Positions 23,143 to 32,871 of a DNA stretch of 64,000 nucleotides are shown one piece after another. The stretch is taken from NCBI GenBank assembly GCA_035048495.1, contig CM068544.1, forward strand, positions 13,882,138 through 13,946,137. The letters run 5' to 3'. Made by a program: the position numbers and the translations under genes. The DNA comes from Euptelea pleiosperma (Eukaryota; Streptophyta; Magnoliopsida; Ranunculales; Eupteleaceae). Within the stretch, counting starts at the first letter, position 1; each line of letters starts with the position of its first letter. The notes under the pieces are model-generated. The model saw only the letters and a list, made by a program, of their open reading frames with translations, did not search any database and was not told where the DNA came from.

Positions 23143-24109
23143 TTTGAAAATAGGATTTTTTCGCGTCGTTGGTTACGAAAACCCTAGAATCAACAAGATT
23201 TGTAATTTATCCGAGATTTCTTACAAAATTCAGAGATTCTAGCATAGGGATTCGTGTCGGATGTCGATCCGCACTCGGGATTAGGAAACGTGCAGTAAAG
23301 AACATAAAATGATTCTAATAATGATTTTTGGTTTTTTTGGAGATCAAAAAGTAACTCTAATCACTTAAATAAATAACAACAAAATGAAACTAAAAATAAA
23401 TGCATAAACAACACTTTACTTTATTCATAAACTGTATGAAAAGATCCTTACAGGAATTTAATTTAAACTAAACAAAAACTAAACTAAAAAGCATTGAAGA
23501 TAGAACTAGAGAGAGAAATAGAGAGGGTTCTAGAGAGAGAGACAGTAAGGTAGAGAAAGAGAGAGAGAGAAAATCATGAATGTCTAAAGAGAGAAAGATC
23601 AAAGAGAGAAACTAGAGAGGGAAAATAGGGAGAAAATGAGTGCAGATGAGGGGTTCTTACCACTGATTTTACCGTGGAAGGTTTAATGGCCATGGAATGG
23701 ATCTTGGGCGTTGTGGAGGATCTCCCTTACCGGTTCAAGGACGCACCAAGTAGGGATGGTCTCCCCTTCTCTTCCCTCTTCTTCTATCCTCTTCTTTCTT
23801 CATTCCATTCCCTTTTTTTTTTTTTTGATTCTTTTCAGAATGGAATGAAAGAAGAGGGCGTTAGAGAGAGGAAACCAAAACCGTTAGATGCACAACTTTA
23901 AGTTGCAGGTTTGGGCTACGGGAGGCACACTAGCAGGTGACTGTTGCTGCCGTTTGGAGATGAAGGAAGTGCTGCTGTTGGTGCACCTCGTAGTGTTAAT
24001 GGAGGCGGTACAGCAAGTAGAGAAGAACCTTGCTGGTTCGGCCAGCAAGGGGAGGAGCTAATGGAGGATGGCAACGTGGTTGAGGGTGCGTTGAGAGGAG
24101 GGCGGACCT

Positions 24110-24142
24110 GCCGGAGTTGCATGTCCAGCTAGCGGTTCCGGC
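24110..24142. repeat. decayed LTR palindrome in copy 6
   Basis: The left arm GCCGGAGTTGCA is intact; the right arm is degraded to GCGGTTCCGGC. Confidence 0.55.
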
Positions 24143-24347
24143 AGCTGGCACACAAGGGTAGCAAGTTGCTGGCGTTAGGGGTGTGGTGGCTGCAAATAGC
24201 AGCGTGGTGGAGGCGTACCAGTCCGGCAATGCTAATAGAGAGGGTGGCGGTTCAGTCAAGGGAGAGATTGGAAGGAGGAGCTTTGAGACCGCTAGTTCCT
24301 CCGCCCAACAAGGGAGAAGACGTCGGAGGCTAGAGGTTGCAGGTTTC

Positions 24348-24374
24348 GCCGGAGTTGCCACCTGCATCTCCGGT
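24348..24374. repeat. decayed LTR palindrome in copy 6
   Basis: GCCGGAGTTGC pairs imperfectly with GCATCTCCGGT; followed by a T tract. Confidence 0.6.
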
Positions 24375-24860
24375 GATCTTTTTTTTTTTTTTTTGTTTTG
24401 AAGGTGCAGACCTGCAACTCAATATTGCTGGTCGTGGAGGAGGAAGGGGCAGCAGCAAGGAGGCGTGGGTGATAGACGATCCAGCAAGTGGGGGCGTCTT
24501 CCTCTTCTCTACCCTTCTTCCCATTTTCTTTTCTTTTTTTTTCTGTTTTGAAGGGAAGAGAGATGAGGACAGGATTGAGAGAAAGAGAAGGAGAGAGGGG
24601 CGGTAAGAGAATGGGTAGTGCAGGAGGTGGATCTGCAAATCAGACTTGCAGGTTTTGAAAACAGTAAGAAGATGAATGAAGAAGCAGGCGTGGAGTGATA
24701 GAAAAGGATCGGCCAAAGAAGAAGGGAAATATGGGGAAGGGCTTTTGGGGAAGGATTGAAGGGATTAGAGGGGGATTAGGGTTCCAAAGAACCCTTCTCC
24801 TTCCCCTTTTAAAGCTCCCTAGTTTCCATTAATGGAAATTAGGGAATTTTTTAAATAAAA

Positions 24861-24899
<39 letters not shown>

Positions 24900-25850
24900 A
24901 AGTAAAATACTACTTTTCTTTAGGGAATTTCCCCATTTAGTGGACCCCCTATTTTTTAAAATTTAATTAAAATTATTTTGAAATTCATGGGGTCCACTAA
25001 CTGGTCCGACAACGAATCGATGATGATGGGCCCAGCTACTGGCCCCCATGGATTGATGATGTCCATCATCTCATAAGATGATGTGACAGACAGTCTGATG
25101 GCGATCGGATGGATGGTGACTTGATTGGGACCTAGATTGGTAGATCGACAGATCTAGAGAGATCCAACGGTCCGGTGGAAGATCCAACGGTCAGAAAGCT
25201 AAGGGAGATGAGACAGAGCCAATGGGTAGGAGTTCTGGGGTTAGGTCAGTAGATTCAAGGACCGAGAGATGAAGAGGGAGAGAATAAGGAGAGATGAGAG
25301 AGAAAATATCAGAAAATTGAGATAAAAGTATTGGCCGAGGGTCTGGAACCCTGGTCTTCACTGTGACCATCCTCACGCTTCTCCAGTAGAGTAGACTATC
25401 ATTCCTTGCTGACTCATGTGGCTTTAAACGCTTTGGTCCATCTCTTGGTCATTAGCTCTCTTGCTCTCTTCGTTCTTTGGGCCGACTTTTTGGTCCTCTT
25501 ATTCAGCCCATATTTGGCACATATCTTCTAGTCATAGCATGTGGGCTCTTTGAGCTTTGATAATGGGCTTTCCTGATCGATGTGGGCTTGCAAGTCTCGA
25601 CAATTGTCCCATCGGGGTTTCCTGCGACAGAAGAAGCGTGTAATGAGATTTTATCAGAACGACTCAATGTCTAGACTTCTGAAAATGTGTTTAATGCATG
25701 CAAATATACCATTTCGTCCAGAAAAGTTTGTTCTACGCAACAGAAGAGACTATTACGTAGAAAAGTAGATAAATAGAGCATTTTACGTAGGAGAATGCAA
25801 TAACGCTAAAAGGATAATTGCTTAAAATAAGGACTTTTGAGCGAATATCA

Positions 25851-26217
25851 CTTTCATATATCAACACATCTCCTCACATATAAATTGAGAGAAAAGAAGA
25901 AAACCCTTCTTGTGTGATTCCATTTTAAGTGATAAACATGTGAGATTTGAGGTCGAGGCATAAAAACTTGAGGTGATCTGAAAATATTTACTGTCGGATG
26001 ATAAATATGTTGAGCACACATACACGCAGAGTCTGACTATTCTGGGTCTTGATAATCAGTCTGTAGTCTAGCCAAAACTTTCCAACTCTTTGCTAGCATG
26101 TAACTATTTTTGCATCCACTCAATGATTTGACGAACGGTGTTTTCCCTGAGCTAATATTAAAAAGTATGTAGCATGTGCAGAGCCCTTTCAAACTCATTT
26201 ATTTCGCACTAATTGCC
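25851..26217 (+). other. 3' UTR fragment of element H
   Basis: Matches C 36294-36663 on the plus strand. It begins at G's insertion point and ends at AATTGCCA, where it is fused to copia 3' sequence. It overlaps in content with F's 3' UTR, so it comes from a different copy. Confidence 0.75.
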
Positions 26218-26343
26218 AGGGTATAAATCAGTATGTTCTTTCGTTTGCATACTTGTTATTTGCTTATGTTTCTGTACCTTTGTCAATCTTTGACAAAAAG
26301 GGGGAGAAAAAATCATAACGGTAAAAATGAGTTGATGCATGAG
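26218..26343 (+). other. copia element, 3' internal region (part 1)
   Basis: Non-coding, with TTTGACAAAAAGGGGGAGAA (26291-26310). Runs of AGGGGGAG of this sort are characteristic of the 3' end of SIRE/Maximus-type Ty1/copia elements. It is continuous with 39472 once solo LTR 7 and its ATGAG TSD are removed. Confidence 0.7.
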
Positions 26344-27376
26344 TGATATTCACTTAAAAGTGCGTATTTTCCACTGTTATCTTCTAGCGTTATCACACTC
26401 TCCTACGTAAAACTGCTCCAATTATCCACTTTTCTACGTAAGAGTCTCTTTCATTGCGTAGAGCACACTTTTCTGGACGAAATGGTATATTTGCATGCAT
26501 TAAACGTATTTCTGGAAGTCTAGATATGAAGACATTTTGATCAAGTCTCATTATGTGCTCTTCTCTTGCAGGAAACTCCATCGGGCTATTCTCAAGACTT
26601 GTGGCCCCACAATCAACCACAGAAGCCTAATATCAAAGCTTAAAGAGCTAACATGCTATGACTAGAAGATATAGACCAAGTACGGGTCAAGTTAGAGGAT
26701 CACGAAATTGGTCCAAAGAACCAAGAGAGATGGAGAGCCGATGACCAAGAGATGGACCAAAGCAGTTGTAGCCACATGAAATGAAAAGAAAATGATAATC
26801 TGCTCTGCTGGCGAAGCCCGAGAAGAGAACATATTGAAAATCAGGGTTCCAGACCCTCCGCCAACAATTATCTCTATAGTCTGTAGAGTTTTCTCTTTCA
26901 TCTCTCTTCATCTCCCTATACATCACCACCTGATCCTCAGATCTACTGACCTAACCTCAGAACTCCTGCCCATTGGCTCTGTCTCATCTCCCTTAGCTTT
27001 CTGACCGTTAGATCTTCCTTTGGACCGTTAGATCTTCCACCAGACTGTTGGATCTCTCTAGATCCGTCAATATACCAATCTGGGTCCCAATCCAGTCACC
27101 ATCCATCTGATCGTCATCAAATTGTCTATCACATCATCTTGTGAGACGATGGACATCATCAATCCATGTGGGCCAGTAGCCGGGCCCATCATCATCGACC
27201 CGTGACCCAGCCATTTAGTGGACACCGAGATTTTAAAATGCTTTAAATCAATATTTAAAAATAAAAATAGGGGGGTCCACTAAATGGGGAAATCCCCCAA
27301 AGAAAAAAGGTTTCTTAAAAAAAAATATTTGTTTTATTTCTAAAAATCCCATTTCCCATTAAAGGAAAGTGGGAGG

Positions 27377-27414
27377 TTTATAAAGGAGAGGAGAAGGGTT
27401 CGTTTGAACCCTAA
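27377..27414 (+). promoter_or_regulatory. TATA box and start block of LTR copy 7
   Basis: TTTATAAAGGAG, then GGTTCGTTTGAACCCTAATC. This is the most canonical TATA in the family. Confidence 0.55.
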
Positions 27415-27546
27415 TCCCCCTCCCTTCTCTTCAAATCCTTCCCCCATTCTCCTCTCCTTCGTCCCCCCCCCCACGTTTTCCCCTTCTTCTTCTCTTTCTT
27501 TCACCTCCTTCCTCTTCATCTTCTTTGCCTTCCTCTTTACGTTTTC

Positions 27547-27573
27547 ACCGGAGTTGCAGGCTGCAACTCCGGC
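27547..27573. repeat. LTR palindrome in copy 7
   Basis: 12-bp arms CCGGAGTTGCAG/CTGCAACTCCGG with a 1-nt centre. It is intact although the LTR around it is diverged. Confidence 0.9.
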
Positions 27574-29592
27574 TGTCTACTTCGTCTCCAACCTCACGAG
27601 CAGCACCGCCCGCAGCTTCTCCTCCTCACCTGGCCACCACAACCAACTCTTCCACCTACTGTGCTCATTCTTGCAACTCCGCTTGACCACCACCACTCCG
27701 CCGCTGCACACCGCCAACCACGCCTCCCCAACGGCAACGCTCTCTCATGTGTTGTTCCGCCCACATGCGTGCAGCACAGCACCACCGTTGCTGCTGCTTG
27801 TGCACCTGGAACCAAGGCCTTCACCTGCTCGTGTGCCTATCGCTCCTCTACCGCCTCCACCACAGTTGCAGGTCACTGCCTTGACCGCCCAACATCCCTT
27901 CCACAACCCAGCAACGCCGCTGCCCTCATCTCTGGTCGATCTTCATCTCTAGCACAGGTGCACCGTCTATGCACTACACCACCGCATCCTCCTCTTTTCT
28001 CAAACAACCTGCAGGTGCTGCCGCGCAGCTCACGCCCGCCATCTTCATCATCTTCATCCTCACGCCGACGATCTCCCACCATACCTCTCATAGCCATCCT
28101 CATCTCCCTACGGTGCTGCCTCACATCTTCTAATCCACACCAATCCGCCATCACCTAGCTTGACGATGCTCCTCTTCCTGATTTGGTCCGTGGGCATCCA
28201 ACCTCTCCACCACCGTTTGGACCACCAGCAATTAAGGGACGGCTTGCTCCCACCTATTACATCATCACTCCCTTCTCCCTTGCAGCCCCACCTAAAAGTT
28301 GCAGCCCCTTTTATGTTATCCCCTCCATTAACACCTTCACCAACAACTAGACGCTCCTCCCACTTCCGCCATCCTTTTCTCTCTGGGCACATATCACTAC
28401 GCGCTCTATAGTTGCTGCCTGCCCTTTCTTCTACAATAGGAGCACCATTTACCAAGGTCAGCACCTTCTTTTGATTGGGTCGATCCGATCATGGTAAGTA
28501 GAGAGGTAACTTTCTCTCTCTTTTCCACTTCTTCTCTCTCTCTCCTTACTTTCTCTCTCTAGTTTTTCTCTCTAGTTTTTTTCTCTCATTCTTTATTATT
28601 GCTTTCTATATTAGTTATCTTTTATTTTTGTTGTTAGTGATATTCGCTCAAAAGTGCTTATTTTAAGCAATTATCCTTTTAGCGTTTTTGCACTCTCCTA
28701 CGTAAAATACTCTATTTACCTACTTTTCTACGTAAGAGTCTCTTCTGTTGCGTAGAACACACTTTTCTGGACGAAATGGTATATTTGCATGCATTAAACA
28801 CATTTTCGGAAATCTAAATATTAAGCCGTTCTGATAAAGTCTCATTACGCGCTTCTTCTGTCGCAGGAAACCCCGATGGGACAATTCTCGAGACTTGCGA
28901 GCCCACATCGATCAGGAAAGCCCATTATCAAAGCTTAAAGAGCCCACATGCTATGACTAAAAGATATGGGCCAAATATGGGCTGAATAAGAGGACCAAAA
29001 AGCCGGCCCAAAGAACGAAGAGAGCAGGAGAGCCAATGACCAAGAGACGGACCAAAGCGTTTAAAGCCACATGAGTCAGCAAAGAATGATAGTCGACTCT
29101 ACTGGAGAAGCGTGAGGATGGTCACAGTGAAGACCAGGGTTCCAGACCCTCTGCCAATACTTTTATCTCCATTTTCTGATATTTTCTCTCTCATCTCTCC
29201 TTATTCTCTCTCTCTTCATCTCTCGGTCCTCGAATCTACTGACCTAACCCCAGAACTCCTGCCCATTGGCTTTGTCTCATATCCCTTAGCTTTCTGACCA
29301 TCGGATCTTCAATCGGACCGTTGGATCTTCCATCAGACCGTTGGATCTCTCTAGATCCGTCGATCTACCAATCTGGGTCCCAATCAAGTCACCAACCATC
29401 CGATCAATCAATTGGCCATCAAATCGATCAATCAATCATCTGATCTCTCCACTCTCAAAATCTAGCCATTGAATCCCCCTCAAATCTTCTCCTTTCTCTC
29501 CCCCTATCAATCCCGCATTCACCCTTGGCCCCATTCTTCTTCTTTTTCTTCTTTTCTCTTTCTCCTTTTCTTCATCTTCTTCTTTCTTCTTC

Positions 29593-29616
29593 GCCGGAGT
29601 TGCCTGCAACTCCGGC
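29593..29616. repeat. LTR palindrome 1 in copy 8
   Basis: 11-bp arms GCCGGAGTTGC/GCAACTCCGGC with a CT centre. It sits in the same position as 10398 of copy 3. Confidence 0.9.
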
Positions 29617-29742
29617 CGTCTGGTAAGGCTTCCTCCCCTTCTTCTTCTTCTTCTTCTTCTTCTTCTTCTTCTTCTTCTTCGTTTTCCTTCTCTCCTCTGT
29701 CTTCTTCTTCTTGCTTTTCTTATTTTTCTTTATCACGTCCTC

Positions 29743-29769
29743 ACCGGAGTTGCAGGCTGCAACTCCGGT
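29743..29769. repeat. LTR palindrome 2 in copy 8
   Basis: 13-bp arms with a 1-nt centre; it corresponds to 10554 of copy 3, with about 150 bp between the two hairpins in both LTRs. Confidence 0.9.
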
Positions 29770-31068
29770 CGCCATCGCACCTGCGCCTCTTGCAGCACCA
29801 CGTCTTCACCATAGCACCTCCCTACTGCCTTTCCGTCTCCGCTAGCTCCACCTCTTCAGCTCTGCGCCTCCTTGCTCCGCCTGCTGCCTTTTTGCAACTC
29901 CACCACCCACCGTTAGCTTCACCTGCAACTTCCGGCGATCGCCACCACCTGCAACTCCACCTGGTTGCTGTCCTCCCTTGACAGGCACACCACCTCCAGC
30001 CGTGTGTCCACGTTGCTGACCTCCTTAAGCCAGCTCATCCTCCACTAAAGCTTTGAACGTTGCTGCAACTCAACCATCTGGGTTCAAGATCCGGTGGTGC
30101 GCCTCCATCAACACCATTACCGCCTCCTTCACAAACCGAACTCCTCTCTCCACGAGTGCAACCTTGGCGCCTCCATTGGTGGATCATTCACCTGCACTTC
30201 ACGGTCTTCACTGATATCTAAAGCCTCCCTGCATGCATCTTCATCACACGGATCAAAATCTACATGACCAAACGGTGGTGTTCAAAATCAGTGCCGATTT
30301 CTGCAAAGCAAGGGCACCACGTGCTCCCTTCAAGACCCAGCACCAGCAGGTGCACCATTTTTGATGCCCCTGGACTGGTGCGCCTCACCTACTAGCAGCA
30401 GCCCTCACCTTCTCAACCGAACTGCCAATGGCTACCATTTAGCAACCAGACTGCTAGTTTTCTCCACTACTCTCCTGGCCGTGGGTGAACTAAACCAGCA
30501 TGCCTGCAGCTCCATCAACCATTCGGTTGCTGCCTTGACCATCAATGGTAAGTCTTCTCCCTTAAGATCTATCTTAATCTCTTTTATCTCTCTAGCTTTT
30601 AGGATATTTTCTCACTTTCTTTCTCTCTCTCTAGGCTTATTTTGTTTAAAACTCATTTTCTCTCTCTATCTTTCTCACTAATTCTTCCTCTTTCTCTCTC
30701 TACCTACCTTCATCTATCTAGATTTATTTTCTTCCTCTAAAAACCACTGTCTCTCTCTAGTTCTCACTTTCTCTCTCTAGTTTGTTTTTTTTTATGCTTT
30801 ATAATTTAGTTATTTTTACTTGAGTGTAAGAGACATGTTCGATTGAATGAAGTTGATTTGAATAAAATTATGTCCATTCTCTGCAAATTTTCTGTCATTT
30901 TATGTTCATTATTGCACTAACCCGACTAATTCCGAGTGCGGATCGACATCCGACACGAGCCACTATGCAAAACTGCTCATTTTACAGGTTAAATGTCTCG
31001 GATAAATTAAAAATGTGTTGAAGTTAGGGTTTCCGTAACCAACGACGCGGAAAAAACCTACTTTCAAA

Positions 31069-31086
31069 TGGCGCCGCTGCCGCTCG
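31069..31086 (+). promoter_or_regulatory. primer-binding site (tRNA-Asp), element C
   Basis: TGGCGCCGCTGCCG begins 2 nt after the LTR and has one mismatch to tRNA-Asp within 14 nt. Confidence 0.88.
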
Positions 31087-32871
31087 GGTGTTCGGGAGTG
31101 CGAAAAAGGACGTAAAGACGGAATTGGAAAGTTGCTGAAGCGAAAAGCTGCTCAATTTGGCCAGCCCGACCTTTTCGGGAAACTTTCTATTTTTTGTTTT
31201 TGTTGATTTTTAGCAGTTTTTAAATTACTATTTTTAATGCCTCGGAAGGCCGAGTGCAATTTGTAATAATTTAGGAATTTTATTGCTTTCCATATAACTG
31301 CTAGATCTTGTTCTAGGGTTTTTAGAAACCCTAGATTAAGTGGAAATTACCAAAAAAAAAATTCAAAAATCAAAATTCAAAAAAATTAGGGTTTTATATT
31401 CTGCAGATTTTTAGAAATCACCAATCAAGGATTTGCGATTTTTGGAAAGATTCCACAATCTTGAAACTCTGCTTAATTAGGGTTTCCCCTCTTAGAAGTT
31501 TCCTCTTTAGAAGAATTTCTATCTTTAGAAATCTTCTGAATTTGGAAAAGTCTGCAAAAGGAAACATCCCAAATCTAGCAGAATTTCAATTTTGGGAAAT
31601 TTTCCAAAATTATAAGGGATCTCGCAATCAAATCTTTCTTGGAAGATCTCCACAGTTCGGGAAACTTTCCAATCTAGGTATTTTCCAATCTGGGAATTCC
31701 TAAATTTTAACCCATCTCGAATTTGGAAATTAATTCAAAAAAAAAAACTTGCCTAAATCCAGTGCTTGTTCAGTGAACCCTAAAAAGGCAAGGATCTTCC
31801 AAATAGAATCCCGTATACCTAGACCGTGCGATCTAACTGTTTCTGCAGGAACACGCTCCAGTGTGGGTAGGGAGCAAAAGCTCAAAGAGGTGGAGTCGGG
31901 CCCAAGCCCATTAGGATACCCCTCTCTAACCCACGGAGGCGACCCCGTGGCGTGGCCCACGGGAGGTAAGTCTCTATCCTCGCCTTGAGTGCGATACTGC
32001 ACCGTTGGGTGACTCATTGCCGCTTGTCTATTTGCTTTCGCATCCATATTCTTCGACTTGCGTGGCATGGCCGTTAATCAATCAAATCTAAGAGAGCAAA
32101 CCCAGCTCCAACATTGAAACTGGTGGGATTTCATCACCCACCTCATCATTCCAGCTGAAATTGATCCCCAGGATCCATCTATAATAAAAAGAATCAAGAA
32201 GTAGAGCCAATTAGCCCGGTGTTCGAGGAAAAATCCACGCAAAGTGAACCCGCTTAACATCCAATCGAAATAAGACCACGAGCGCGGGTCCCTGTTGTCT
32301 AACACACCCATAAGTCCCTGCTACTTAAGTACACTGAGCTCGACGTGGCATCTTGGACTATTCGGTGGTTAGTTGCGTGTGGACTAGGAACACGCACCAA
32401 CCCTAGCTTAACCCGAGGGAACACTCTTCTTATACACTTGACCAATCCGGTTAGTCTGGGACGTACTTAAGACAGCCATTGTGCCGCACGTCTGTCTAGG
32501 CTTCGGATTGCCTTGTTGTTGACTAGAGTTAGTACTAAAGGATTCGCTCTGAAGAGTGTAGCCTGGTGAGAACCTCTGAGTGCAAACAGTTAGTCCGGCG
32601 GCTAAAAGATAAACCAGTGGTCCGCCCACTGTCATAATCTACTCTAGCCCCAAAACTAACAAGATAATGCCTACAATATATCTTGATTGTTTAGAATAGG
32701 ATTATCTGTGCTTGGTGTGCATCATTTAGAATCACTACTCTAGTGTCTCCTTTTGGCAACTTTTTGCCAAATCTTGGGCTTGCTTTCTCAAGTAGAAGCC
32801 CGATTGGACCTGTCTTAACCTTTACTGATTCGATCTGAGAGTCAGTCTACCGCACCCCTCTATCGCTTCTA
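31087..32871 (+). other. 5' leader of element C
   Basis: Non-coding. A possible 3' splice site (TTTCTGCAG ending 31848) and a strong donor (GGGAG then GTAAGT, GT at 31966) would define a 117-nt leader exon. A CCCGTGG/CCACGGG stem-loop precedes the donor. Antisense ORFs here mirror leader conservation only. Confidence 0.75.
31944..31970 (+). promoter_or_regulatory. leader stem-loop plus splice donor, element C
   Basis: A CCCGTGG/CCACGGG stem with a 6-nt loop, then GAG and GTAAGT. Present in all four leaders of the window. Confidence 0.5.

Larger units (their letters stand above)
23145..25850 (-). repeat. 5' LTR of element G (copy 6)
   Basis: A 2,706-bp minus-strand LTR with primer site and leader to its left. 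Its U3 end is inserted in a plus-strand 3' UTR (H) at CTTTC (25851-25855). Its two hairpins (24110-24142 and 24348-24374) are decayed, suggesting an older copy. A (TA)n run lies at 24870-24896. Confidence 0.88.
26344..28637 (+). mobile_element. solo LTR (copy 7), left part
   Basis: Starts TGATATTCACTTAAAAG after ATGAG (26339-26343). It is interrupted at 28637 by element C (TSD GTTAG at 28633-28637) and resumes at 39126. Total LTR length is about 2,640 bp. It is more diverged than the others but keeps a good TATA box (TTTATAAAG, about 27377-27385) followed by GGGTTCGTTTGAACCC and one hairpin. Confidence 0.92.
28638..31066 (+). repeat. 5' LTR of element C (copy 8)
   Basis: 2,429 bp, TGATATTC...ACTTTCA. 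Unlike the other copies it lacks the block from the (A)n/GGTCCACTAA region through the TATA box and start palindrome. About 70 bp of CAATCAAT-rich sequence (around 29400-29470) takes its place. Two hairpins flank a (TTC)n run. Confidence 0.95.

Noticed and set aside
32408..32635. 75-codon antisense ORF, also open at 50319-50546
   Set aside because: It lies in the conserved leader, antisense to the element. Two near-identical copies are not evidence of protein selection.
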